The translations under genes were made by a program, and so were the position numbers. The notes below the pieces were generated by a model. It saw only the letters and a program-made list of their open reading frames with translations, was not told where the DNA came from and ran no database searches. Shown piece by piece: positions 17,428-25,030 of a stretch of 64,000 bases of DNA. Source of the stretch: Exiguobacterium aurantiacum (lineage in GTDB: Bacteria; Bacillota; Bacilli; Exiguobacteriales; Exiguobacteriaceae); assembly GCF_024362205.1 (NCBI RefSeq), contig NZ_CP101462.1, forward strand, positions 1,578,501 to 1,642,500, read 5' to 3'. Numbering within the stretch: position 1 is the first letter of the stretch; the number at the start of each line of letters is the position of its first letter.

Positions 17428-17735
17428 AAAGCATTCCTCCATTAAATGAGATCGTCGCTCTTTCGAGGACACCTTTATCTCAAGCGATTGATTCAAGTAC
17501 GTCAATAGTTTTTGATTATAATTTTTGTTTCGATCGATTAAAAATGAAACACGTAACCTACATGTTCGTCCGTGTGAACTAATTGACTCCATCTGACAAT
17601 CGCACTTCAGCACGACGGATTTTAATCGACCAATTACAAAGATACGAACTGTTATGAACCTTGACAAGGCTAGTCGAATTCGAGCCTGATACGTTAATAC
17701 GATTTTCATCCATACACAAAATGGAACGTGTTGAT
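17428..17735. other. Non-coding stretch between orphan genes
   Basis: About 300 AT-rich bases between the divergent orphan genes. Both strands have open frames but none with an SD or convincing protein. I looked here for a copy of the tRNA 3' end that would mark the far attachment site and found none. Confidence 0.5.
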
Positions 17736-18038
17736 ATGCAGCATTCCCTTGAGACCGACGATTTGAAGGTCGGCGTCAGTATCAACAATTCGCATGGAGA
17801 CTTCCGTGCCGACATTAATGAGATTCTCCCGGCGCTCGATCACCTTCTCGCATCTGACGCGTCAGGCATCGACCGTGAAGGGCTGACCAACGTATTGAAT
17901 GAACTCACAACCGTTAGTGAGGGGTTGACGCAGTTTTTAGAGACTGACGATTGGGAATCTTGGGAACATGCCCGTACCAAATTGAATCATCTGTCATCGA
18001 TGATGAAAGGCATCGCCATTAATCTAAGTGGTGTATGA
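17736..18038 (+). CDS. Hypothetical helical protein (possibly 5'-truncated)
   Basis: 100 aa from the ATG at 17736 (MQHSLETDDLKVGVSINN). Mostly helical and acidic (LPALDHLLASD, LTNVLNELTTVSEGLTQFLE, ARTKLNHLSSMMKGIAINL). Only a weak SD (GGAACG) precedes this ATG; other in-frame ATGs at 17721 and 17661 have none. The GC-richer codons match the chromosome rather than the upstream island, so the 5' end may have been replaced when the island inserted or decayed. A good terminator follows. No family recognised. Confidence 0.5.
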   Translation: MQHSLETDDLKVGVSINNSHGDFRADINEILPALDHLLASDASGIDREGLTNVLNELTTVSEGLTQFLETDDWESWEHARTKLNHLSSMMKGIAINLSGV

Positions 18039-18060
18039 CAGCATACTAACTAAATTAATC

Positions 18061-18092
18061 GCTCTCATCCAAAACTCGGGTGAGAGCTTTTT
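18061..18092 (+). terminator. Intrinsic terminator
   Basis: GCTCTCA..CC / GG..TGAGAGC hairpin followed by T5. Confidence 0.85.
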
Positions 18093-18114
18093 CCGTTCAG
18101 TCATGGAAACTGTC

Positions 18115-18143
18115 TTGACACGGTTTCCGTTCCTCTATAAACT
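18115..18143 (+). promoter_or_regulatory. Sigma-A promoter of the queuosine-precursor transporter gene
   Basis: TTGACA (18115-18120), 17-bp spacer, TAAACT (18138-18143). The 44-base leader is too short for a preQ1 riboswitch, and none was seen. Confidence 0.6.
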
Positions 18144-18187
18144 TGTAAAGTTGACAGAATGAATGATTTGGAAGGAGTACGATCCCC

Positions 18188-18883
18188 ATGCTCAATGAAT
18201 GGTTATGGATTCCTTCTGCCTTGCTCACGCTCAGTCTGCTCGTCCTCAGCTACAAGCTGTTCGGACGCGTCGGACTGTTCGCCTGGATCGCGATGGCCTC
18301 GGTCGTTGCCAACATCCAAGTGACGCAGCAGATTGTAATCGGTGGTTTCATCTTTACACTCGGGAATATCGTCTACGGTTCCCTTTATTTAGCGACAGAC
18401 ATCTTGAATGAAAAATATGGTCGTCACACCGCCCGTAAAGGCGTCTGGCTCGGCTTCTTCATCTTGATCGTCTCAACCGTGCTCATGCAATTCGCATTGC
18501 TTTATGAGCCGTTCGAAGAGGCACTGTTCATGCATGAGAGTTTTGAAGCACTGTTCTCGATGCTACCGCTCATCACGCTCGGTAGTCTCGCGGCGTACCT
18601 CGTCTCACAGCTGTTCGACGTCTTCATCTATTCGAAGATTCGTGCCAAGACCGGTGAGAAGAAACTGTGGCTTCGGACGACCGGTTCGACCGTCGTCTCA
18701 CAGTTCATCGACACGCTCACGTTCTGTACGATTGCCTTCTGGGGCATGGAATGGGACATCTGGTGGAACATCTTCATCACGACATACGTCGCCAAGTTCA
18801 TCATCGCTTGGATGGCGACGCCGTTCATGTATTATGCGAAACGGACCGTCCCACAAGAAGACGAGACAGAAAAAGCAGCCTAA
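18188..18883 (+). CDS. yhhQ: Queuosine precursor transporter (YhhQ/VUT family)
   Basis: 231 aa with about six TM helices. The motifs YLATDILNEKYGRHTARKGVWLGF and STVVSQFIDTLTFCTIAFWGM are those of the YhhQ/QPTR family, which imports queuosine precursors (preQ0, preQ1 or queuine) for tRNA modification. Start at ATG 18188 with GGAAGGAG upstream. The C-terminus is charged and cytosolic. Which precursor is carried cannot be read from the sequence. Monocistronic, between two terminators. Confidence 0.85.
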   Translation: MLNEWLWIPSALLTLSLLVLSYKLFGRVGLFAWIAMASVVANIQVTQQIVIGGFIFTLGNIVYGSLYLATDILNEKYGRHTARKGVWLGFFILIVSTVLMQFALLYEPFEEALFMHESFEALFSMLPLITLGSLAAYLVSQLFDVFIYSKIRAKTGEKKLWLRTTGSTVVSQFIDTLTFCTIAFWGMEWDIWWNIFITTYVAKFIIAWMATPFMYYAKRTVPQEDETEKAA

Positions 18884-18885
18884 TC

Positions 18886-18916
18886 AAAACCGCGAGCCCA
18901 TCGGCTCGCGGTTTTT
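18886..18916. terminator. Bidirectional terminator
   Basis: AAAACCGCGAGCC / GGCTCGCGGTTTT perfect hairpin, between convergent genes. Confidence 0.92.
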
Positions 18917-19163
18917 ACTTACCTCTGATATGAAGCCGCACTGCATAAGGCCGTGCATCTTCAAGCGACGATTTCTCCCGACAAACGGTGAGCGCCACGT
19001 ACGCATCGATGGCGAGCGCCTCGATGGCCTCGTCCGTCGCCTCGACCTCTAGTATGGTGTAGGGCGGCAGTTGTTCGAGCTTGACCCACTGCCCGTGTAG
19101 ATTTTTCGCGTAGATGATTGGTTCGTCGATCGAATAGCGTCGGAGTAAATCCTTGACGTTCAT
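18915..19163 (-). CDS. Hypothetical small protein
   Basis: 82 aa, MNVKDLLRRYSIDEPIIYAK at the start and RLHIRGK at the end. Mixed alpha/beta with no signal peptide or membrane helix. The SD GAGGAGGGATCGT before the ATG and the shared terminator support the call. No family recognised. It diverges from the PilZ gene by about 145 bases. Confidence 0.55.
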   Translation of the reverse strand: MNVKDLLRRYSIDEPIIYAKNLHGQWVKLEQLPPYTILEVEATDEAIEALAIDAYVALTVCREKSSLEDARPYAVRLHIRGK

Positions 19164-19275
19164 ACGATCCCTCCTCTATCCACTCTGTCTTCTCATTATA
19201 GAAAGCGTTTGCATTCCTGTAAACCGTGCTTCCTAAATTTTGGTGCATTCAACGCTTCACGATTCACCAAAAATA

Positions 19276-19283
19276 GCCGATAA
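19276..19283 (+). promoter_or_regulatory. Sigma-D-like -10 element upstream of the PilZ gene
   Basis: GCCGATAA matches the -10 consensus of the flagellar sigma factor (SigD) exactly and lies 26 bases before the PilZ start codon. The -35 (TAAA expected about 15 bases upstream) is poor (TTCA/TCAC), so the promoter is only a candidate. Confidence 0.4.
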
Positions 19284-19309
19284 TCAAGGTAGAGAAATGA
19301 GGTGAACCG

Positions 19310-19666
19310 ATGCGCTATCGACGACAAGAAACGTTTCGTTACATTTTACCGAACCCCCGCTTCATCCCATATCGCCTCATCTGGGAAGACAAAGAACTTC
19401 ATGACGGGGAAGCACAACTGCTCAATATCAGCGCCCACGGTCTGAAAATGCGGTGCGATTACTTATTCCCACTTTCTGAAGGATTGAAAGTCCAAGTCAA
19501 ACTCGACCTCGTCCCGTTGATTCAACCGCTCGACCTGACGGGTCACGTACGGCACCGTGGACAAGTGGGGAGCCTGTATGATTACGGGATTCGACTTGAG
19601 TCAGACTCTGACGAGACCCAGCAACTCGTGACGATGATCAAAGCGTATGCGCGCGAAAACCAATGA
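19310..19666 (+). CDS. PilZ-domain protein (probable cyclic-di-GMP receptor)
   Basis: 118 aa, a single PilZ domain. The N-terminus RYRRQETFR is the arginine-rich loop that would wrap the ligand (spacing RxxxxR, slightly off the usual RxxxR), and LNISAHG at residues 38-44 is the [D/N]xSxxG motif. A later strand pair (GHVRHRGQVGSLYDYGIRL) completes the barrel. Cyclic-di-GMP binding is expected from the family, but the off-spacing in the first motif leaves some doubt. SD GAGGTGAACCG. A sigma-D-like -10 lies upstream and a GGDEF cyclase is encoded at 30141. Confidence 0.75.
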   Translation: MRYRRQETFRYILPNPRFIPYRLIWEDKELHDGEAQLLNISAHGLKMRCDYLFPLSEGLKVQVKLDLVPLIQPLDLTGHVRHRGQVGSLYDYGIRLESDSDETQQLVTMIKAYARENQ

Positions 19667-19753
19667 GAACGTGTCGGTTGACACTTCTCATTTTTTGTTC
19701 GCTTGATTCCGGGGTATACTAAAAGAAACAGAGACAGACTCGAGGTGTAGGGC

Positions 19754-20386
19754 ATGACTAGAAAGTTTTTACTCATTCCGTGGGCCGCTGCGATCGCCAT
19801 CGCGCTCCTCGGCCCGAACGAACCGTTCTCGAGCCGGTTTTTGCTCGATTTCATCACGTATAACACGGACGCCTATGAAGGGTATTCGCTTTCCCTTTTC
19901 AGCATCCTAGGCGTCTATCCGCTCGCCTTGTTCCCGCTTCTATGGTCCGAGGTGAACCAGTTGCGCCCGAACCCGCTCTTACCGGCAGCGACCGGTTTCG
20001 TCGTCGGCGGCTTCATCATCGCCCCGTACTTGGCGTTCGCGCGGCAATCGCCTTATCCGACCCCGATCAAGCCGCTCCCGACACGATTGCTCGGGGTGTT
20101 GCTCTTGCTCGTCACGATCGGCTTGTTCATCGCCGCGTCGACGACCGGGAACGTGGCCGAGTATTGGTCGTACGTCGAACAGAACCAGTTCGTCCGAACG
20201 ATGACGGTCGATTTCTTCTTGCTCGCCTTCATCCAAATCACGTTGATGAACCGGGATGCCAAACGTTATAAGATGAGTTTGTGGCCACTGCCTTACATCC
20301 CATTGTTCGGTTTGTTGTTCTGGCTGATCATTCGCCATAAACAACCGTTCAACGTGGCACCGCCAAGCCGACAAAAAATGAAATGA
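19754..20386 (+). CDS. Hypothetical six-helix membrane protein
   Basis: 210 aa, with hydrophobic segments at about 5-20, 42-60, 72-95, 115-135, 150-168 and 178-195 and a basic C-terminus (SRQKMK). ATG with GAGGTGTAGGGC upstream. Ends in a terminator. No family recognised; no catalytic motif visible. Confidence 0.6.
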   Translation: MTRKFLLIPWAAAIAIALLGPNEPFSSRFLLDFITYNTDAYEGYSLSLFSILGVYPLALFPLLWSEVNQLRPNPLLPAATGFVVGGFIIAPYLAFARQSPYPTPIKPLPTRLLGVLLLLVTIGLFIAASTTGNVAEYWSYVEQNQFVRTMTVDFFLLAFIQITLMNRDAKRYKMSLWPLPYIPLFGLLFWLIIRHKQPFNVAPPSRQKMK

Positions 20387-20391
20387 TCCGA

Positions 20392-20424
20392 GCCCCTTTC
20401 GCATTCGCGTTAGGGGCATTTTTA
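20392..20424 (+). terminator. Intrinsic terminator
   Basis: GCCCC...GGGGC hairpin followed by ATTTTTA. Confidence 0.75.
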
Positions 20425-20442
20425 TCGAAAAGGGGATGACGG

Positions 20443-20471
20443 TTCCCAAATCGGGCCAGCTCCTATATACT
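20443..20471 (+). promoter_or_regulatory. Promoter of the 90-aa protein gene
   Basis: TTCCCA (20443-20448), 17-bp spacer, TATACT (20466-20471). Confidence 0.5.
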
Positions 20472-20506
20472 GAGAATTCAGCTCACAGACGAAAGAAGGT
20501 ACACCA

Positions 20507-20779
20507 ATGAGATTTTTTAAAGTGATGACGCACACGAACGACAGAGGCGAAGACATCATCTTGAGCGAATACTTCAAAATCAACGACAAGCAGGTCGATC
20601 AGTTTTTGAAGGACACGCTCGAGCTTGATATGTACGACCAGAAAGTGACACTGAAAGAGTGTCAAATCGCCAAAGACCGTTGGGAATGTCCGGTCGGCGA
20701 TTTTGTCGTCGTCGAGTATTTCAATGAGAAAGAGTTCGACAAAATGAACGAGTATCGTAGCCCGGCACCAAAAAAATAA
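20507..20779 (+). CDS. Hypothetical small cytosolic protein
   Basis: 90 aa (MRFFKVMTHTNDRGEDIILS...), acidic, alternating strands and a helix, no membrane segment, ending in a Lys-rich tail. SD AGAAGG before the ATG, a plausible promoter and a strong terminator make it a stand-alone transcription unit. No family recognised. Confidence 0.6.
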   Translation: MRFFKVMTHTNDRGEDIILSEYFKINDKQVDQFLKDTLELDMYDQKVTLKECQIAKDRWECPVGDFVVVEYFNEKEFDKMNEYRSPAPKK

Positions 20780-20783
20780 CGTT

Positions 20784-20821
20784 AAAAAAGGCTTTCCGAT
20801 CAATGTCGGAAAGCCTTTTTT
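20784..20821. terminator. Bidirectional terminator
   Basis: AAAAAAGGCTTTCCGA / TCGGAAAGCCTTTTTT hairpin, shared by the plus gene ending at 20779 and the minus micro-ORF ending at 20849. Confidence 0.92.
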
Positions 20822-20848
20822 ATGGAAACTCCTCAATTGGAGTTGCCC

Positions 20849-20983
20849 TTATTTTGAATCTTTGTCGTCTTCTTCAGGTGCCGGGTCCGGATGTTGCGTC
20901 GGAGCCGGTTTCGTCGCCGGGTTTGATTCTTCATCCGGCACCGGGTCCGGGTGAACCCCAGGTTGTGATTCATCACGTTTCAT
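20849..20983 (-). CDS. 44-aa proline-rich acidic micro-protein
   Basis: Reads MKRDESQPGVHPDPVPDEES, then NPATKPAPTQHPDPAPEEDD and KDSK. It has two HPDP repeats and eleven prolines, so it is surely unstructured. The ATG has GGAGGGATGCTC upstream, and a hairpin plus the shared terminator follow the stop. Low-complexity, hydrophilic composition suggests a stress or surface-tether peptide, but no family is recognised. Confidence 0.55.
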   Translation of the reverse strand: MKRDESQPGVHPDPVPDEESNPATKPAPTQHPDPAPEEDDKDSK

Positions 20984-21039
20984 TGAGCATCCCTCCTCTG
21001 CATAATGGACTAATTCCACATTAGGCAGCGGTCAAAACA

Positions 21040-23703
21040 TCAGTGTATATCTTTGTTGCCGATGACACGGCGTGAGATGGCTTTCTCGATCTCAACGATG
21101 ACGAAGACGATGAGACCGAAGACGACCGGATAAATCCAGTCTTGCATTTCAAGCGCTGCCGTGCCGAACAGCGTATGCATGAACGGAACGTACGTGATGA
21201 ATAGTTGTAACCCGATCAATAGCGCCGAGACGACGAAGGCGATCTTGTTGTCAAAGAAATGACGGTTGAACGCCGGAGCGAGCTCGGTCCGACAGTTGAA
21301 CAAGTGGAACAATTGTGCCATGACGATCGTGTTGAGTGTGATTGTCTGCAACTTGTCGGTCGAGTAATCGAAATCGCCGAGCATATAGTTGATGAGTAAG
21401 CTTCCGCCCCCAATCAAGATCGAGACGAACGTGATGCGGAAGATGTAATAGCGACTCAATAACGGCACGTTCGCCGGGCGTGGCGGCCGTTTCATCGTGC
21501 TCTCTTCAAGCGGCTCAAAGGCGATGGCGAGCGAGAGCGTGATCGCGACGACCATGTTGACCCAGAGGATTTGGACTGGGCTGAGTGGTGCCGCTGCGCC
21601 AAGCAAGATACTCATGGCGACGAGGAGTGCTTGCCCACCGTTTGTCGGGAGCAAGAACAAGATCGTCTTCTTCAAGTTATCATAGACGCGACGGCCTTCA
21701 CGGACGGCGTTATAAATCGTCTTAAAGTTATCGTCGACGAGTACCATCTGCGAGGCCTCTTTTGCGACTTCCGTTCCTTTGATCCCCATCGCGACCCCGA
21801 TGTCGGCCCGTTTCAAGGCCGGTGCATCATTGACGCCGTCACCGGTCATCGACGTGATCAAGCCGTTTTGTTGCAACCCTTTGACGAGACGGAGTTTATC
21901 GTTCGGACTCGTCCGGGCGAAGACGTCGTTATGGACCGACGCCTCTTTGATTTCTTCATCGGACATGTTCGTCAATTCTTTCCCTTCGAGGGCGCCTTCG
22001 ACTTCCATACCGAGTTCTCGGGCGATGGCGACCGCTGTATCCTTATGGTCACCGGTGATCATCTTGATGCGGATACCAGCGTCACGGCAAGCGGCGACTG
22101 CTTCGATTGCTTCTTGACGTGGCGGGTCGACGATTCCATAAAGACCAAGGAACGTGATGCCGTTCTCGACGTCTTCGTGGTCGACCGTCTCTTTAGAAGC
22201 GTCGACGCGTTTGAAACCTCCACCGAGCACGCGTTGTCCGCGGTCAGCAATCTCTTTACGCTTCTCATCCCAATAGGCACGGTCGAACTCTGTGTCTTCC
22301 GCCATATCGAACAGGCGGTCCGGTGCTCCTTTGATGAAAATCATCCGTTCCCCTTTATAATCCACGAGAGTCGCCATGTATTTGTATTCGGAATCGAATG
22401 GGATCTTCGAGATGACGTTCAAGCGCTCAATCGGTCGTTCCGCTTTTTCAGCGAGCGTGAGCAAACATGCTTCCGTCGGGTCTCCGTTGACGACCCATTC
22501 GCCGCTTTCTTCATACAGCTGGGCGTCGTTACACGTTTTTCCGACCGTGAGCAGATCGATCATCGACTCATCATCATCTAAATCGAACGGTTGTCCGTTC
22601 AGTTCCAAATCACCGTCCGGGGCGTATCCGCTTCCAGACACTTCGATGTCATGTTTCGCCGTGACCACTTGTTTGACAGTCATTTCGTTTTTCGTCAACG
22701 TCCCGGTCTTATCGGTACAGATGACGGATACGGCACCAAGCGTCTCGACCGATGGCAAGCTACGGACGATCGCTTTCTTCTCAGCCATGTTCCGTACGCC
22801 GAGCGCGAGGATAATCGAGATGACGGCCGGCAATCCTTCTGGAATCGCGGCGACGGCGAGACCAATCGTCGTCAGCATCAATTCAATCGGATCGAAATCG
22901 CGGACGAAGTAACCGAACGCGTAAATGACGACCGAGATGACGAGGATGGCGATGGATACCGTCTGACCAAACTTCGTCGTCTGGCGGATGAGCGGCGTCT
23001 TCACCGTCTCGACTTCAGCGATTGAAGCATTGATTTGACCAAGTTCCGTCCCTTCTCCGATTGACGTGACGATTGCTTTCGCGCTTCCTGTCGCCACACT
23101 CGTACCGGAATAAATCATGTTTTTGCGATCGCCGAGGACGGCGTCCTCTGGGACGACTTGAATCTTCTTCTCGACCGTCGTCGCCTCTCCCGTCAATGCC
23201 GATTCCTCGACTTTGAACTTCTCGGCTTGAATGACACGGGCGTCAGCCGGTACCTTGTCCCCGGCAGCGAGGACCAAGATGTCCCCGACGACGAGGTCAC
23301 TCGAGTCGACTTGGCTCTGCTTGCCGTCACGGATGACGCTCGCCTTCGTCTCGAGTAACTTCTTAATACCTTCTAACGCTTGCTCGGCCTTGTTCTCTTG
23401 GAGGTAACCGACGACCGCAATAATCGTCACGACGAGCACGATGACGATCGTATCGATGTACTCTCCTAAAAAACCGGTGACGACAGCGGCGCCAAGTAAG
23501 ACGAAGACAAGAATATCATTGAATTGACGCAAAAATTTTATGATTTCAGGTGTCTTCTCTTTCTCGGGCAATACGTTTTTCCCGTACTGCTCCTGCCGAC
23601 TTGACACTTCCCCTTTCGACAGACCGCTGGTTGTGTCCGTCTCAAGCGAACTCTTTACCGCATCCGGTTCGAGTGCGTGCCAATTTTTGTTCTCCATCTG
23701 CAT
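21040..23703 (-). CDS. Ca2+-transporting P-type ATPase (P2A, SERCA-like)
   Basis: 887 aa, full length. Ten-helix P2-type pump with an N-terminal cation-ATPase domain (WHALEPDAVKSSLETD), TGEATTVEK in the actuator domain, phosphorylation site CTDKTGTLT with Asp331, and hinge MTGDGVNDAPALKRADIG. TM4 has AIPEGLPAV, the calcium-pump version of the ion-binding motif (PEGLP). It expels Ca2+ from the cytosol. The ATG at 23703 follows AAGGAGGAGTAGAG. Monocistronic. The substrate is inferred from PEGLP and overall likeness to B. subtilis YloB and Listeria LMCA1. Confidence 0.9.
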   Translation of the reverse strand: MQMENKNWHALEPDAVKSSLETDTTSGLSKGEVSSRQEQYGKNVLPEKEKTPEIIKFLRQFNDILVFVLLGAAVVTGFLGEYIDTIVIVLVVTIIAVVGYLQENKAEQALEGIKKLLETKASVIRDGKQSQVDSSDLVVGDILVLAAGDKVPADARVIQAEKFKVEESALTGEATTVEKKIQVVPEDAVLGDRKNMIYSGTSVATGSAKAIVTSIGEGTELGQINASIAEVETVKTPLIRQTTKFGQTVSIAILVISVVIYAFGYFVRDFDPIELMLTTIGLAVAAIPEGLPAVISIILALGVRNMAEKKAIVRSLPSVETLGAVSVICTDKTGTLTKNEMTVKQVVTAKHDIEVSGSGYAPDGDLELNGQPFDLDDDESMIDLLTVGKTCNDAQLYEESGEWVVNGDPTEACLLTLAEKAERPIERLNVISKIPFDSEYKYMATLVDYKGERMIFIKGAPDRLFDMAEDTEFDRAYWDEKRKEIADRGQRVLGGGFKRVDASKETVDHEDVENGITFLGLYGIVDPPRQEAIEAVAACRDAGIRIKMITGDHKDTAVAIARELGMEVEGALEGKELTNMSDEEIKEASVHNDVFARTSPNDKLRLVKGLQQNGLITSMTGDGVNDAPALKRADIGVAMGIKGTEVAKEASQMVLVDDNFKTIYNAVREGRRVYDNLKKTILFLLPTNGGQALLVAMSILLGAAAPLSPVQILWVNMVVAITLSLAIAFEPLEESTMKRPPRPANVPLLSRYYIFRITFVSILIGGGSLLINYMLGDFDYSTDKLQTITLNTIVMAQLFHLFNCRTELAPAFNRHFFDNKIAFVVSALLIGLQLFITYVPFMHTLFGTAALEMQDWIYPVVFGLIVFVIVEIEKAISRRVIGNKDIH

Positions 23704-23954
23704 CTCTACTCCTCCTTGATCATTCCTATATGAAAAGTCTTTCCTCTTCCTGTTCCCACTCCTGGCCTCTCTGACACATATGAGCCCGTTTTTTCACGAT
23801 TTTTTCCATACGTACCGTTCACAATTTTCCAATTATCGAGATGGAAACGCTACCACGAAAAAAAGTCGTGTCAGATAGATGAAATGGCTTTACAGAACCG
23901 TTCGGATGGTTAACTATAGAGGAAATATAGAACAGAGAGAAAGAGGTACAGCGT

Positions 23955-24989
23955 ATGGTCATTATTCAAGGTATCGCACTTTTACTGTTGATTCTTGCCT
24001 TATTCACGTTATTCAGCTACAAAGCCCCGTTCGGGATGAAAGCGATGGGTGCCCTTGCCGGTGCCGCCATCGCCAGTTTCTTGGTCGAGGCGTTCAACGC
24101 CTACGCCATCGGCGGTCTGCTCCCGCTTCCTTTATATGAAGAAGTCGGACAAGCAGCCGGTTCACTATCAGGTCCGGCCGCAGCCGCGCTCGTATCGATC
24201 GCCCTCGGCATCAATCCGGTCTACGCGCTCATGCTCGGTCTATCGGTCGCAGGCTTCGGGATTCTTCCCGGCTTTTTCGCCGGCTATATCCTCGCGCTCG
24301 CCGGTCGCAAATTGGACCGGCACTTGCCGGCAGGTGTCGATATGATCTTCTACGTCATCATCATGGCTCCGCTCGCCCGTCTCGTGGCGACAGGTGTCGA
24401 TCCGCTCGTCACGAACACGCTGACACAAATCGGTGCGGTCATCGAACTCGCCGCGACACAGAACCCGGTCGTGATGGGACTTGTCCTCGGTGGCATCGTC
24501 ACGGTCGTCTCGACGTCGCCACTCAGCTCGATGGCTCTCACGGCGATGCTCGGATTGACAGGCGTGCCGATGGCCATCGCCGCCCTCGCCTTGACGGCGT
24601 CGATTTCGATGAACTTCTTGCTGTTCAAGCGCTTGAACATTGGGACGAAGAAAGACCAACTATCGGTCGCGATCGAACCGCTCACGCAAGCCGACCTCAT
24701 TTCGGCGAACCCGATTCCAATCTACAGCGTCAACTTTGTCGGCGGCTCGATCGCCGGACTCATCGTCGCCATGACTGGCATGGTGAACGATGCCCCAGGT
24801 TCTGCTGCCGGGATTCCGGGATTGCTCGTCATGTACGGCTTCAATGATTGGCAGACCGTGACCGTGACGGCGCTCATCTTGTTCGGCGTCGGGATTGTCG
24901 CTGGACTCGTCGGTAGTAAACTGTTCAGTAACTTCCCAATCACTCGCCAAACCGAAAAAATGGCCGCTTCCGACGAAGAGGCAGCATAA
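23955..24989 (+). CDS. PfoR-like membrane protein (PTS EIIC-2 family)
   Basis: 344 aa, about eight to ten TM helices, rich in Gly/Ala. It matches the PF13303 PTS_EIIC_2 family, once named for PfoR of Clostridium perfringens (segments FLVEAFNAYAIGG, SLSGPAAAALVSIALGINP, GGIVTVVSTSPLSSMALTAMLGLTG). No EIIA or EIIB gene accompanies it, so the substrate and even PTS dependence are unknown. SD AAAGAGG before the ATG; a strong terminator follows. Confidence 0.75.
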   Translation: MVIIQGIALLLLILALFTLFSYKAPFGMKAMGALAGAAIASFLVEAFNAYAIGGLLPLPLYEEVGQAAGSLSGPAAAALVSIALGINPVYALMLGLSVAGFGILPGFFAGYILALAGRKLDRHLPAGVDMIFYVIIMAPLARLVATGVDPLVTNTLTQIGAVIELAATQNPVVMGLVLGGIVTVVSTSPLSSMALTAMLGLTGVPMAIAALALTASISMNFLLFKRLNIGTKKDQLSVAIEPLTQADLISANPIPIYSVNFVGGSIAGLIVAMTGMVNDAPGSAAGIPGLLVMYGFNDWQTVTVTALILFGVGIVAGLVGSKLFSNFPITRQTEKMAASDEEAA

Positions 24990-24993
24990 TACG

Positions 24994-25029
24994 AAAGGTT
25001 CTCACTCCATCTCGAGTGAGAACCTTTTT
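24994..25029. terminator. Bidirectional terminator
   Basis: AAAGGTTCTCACTC / GAGTGAGAACCTTT hairpin followed by T-run, between convergent genes. Confidence 0.92.
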
Positions 25030-25030
25030 G

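Noticed and set aside
17428-17709. N-terminal extension of the orphan gene
   Set aside because: Open but without SD, rich in unlikely residues; the GTG at 17427 has a proper SD.
17600-17740. Far attachment site of the integrase remnant (copy of the tRNA-Thr 3' end)
   Set aside because: No repeat of the tRNA tail could be found here or nearby.
18040-18187. preQ1 riboswitch upstream of the queuosine-precursor transporter
   Set aside because: The leader after the promoter is only about 44 bases and has no preQ1 aptamer pattern.
21571-22581. 336-codon open frame antisense to the Ca2+ ATPase
   Set aside because: Charge-rich, no SD, no family likeness; a typical shadow of a GC-rich codon pattern on the opposite strand.
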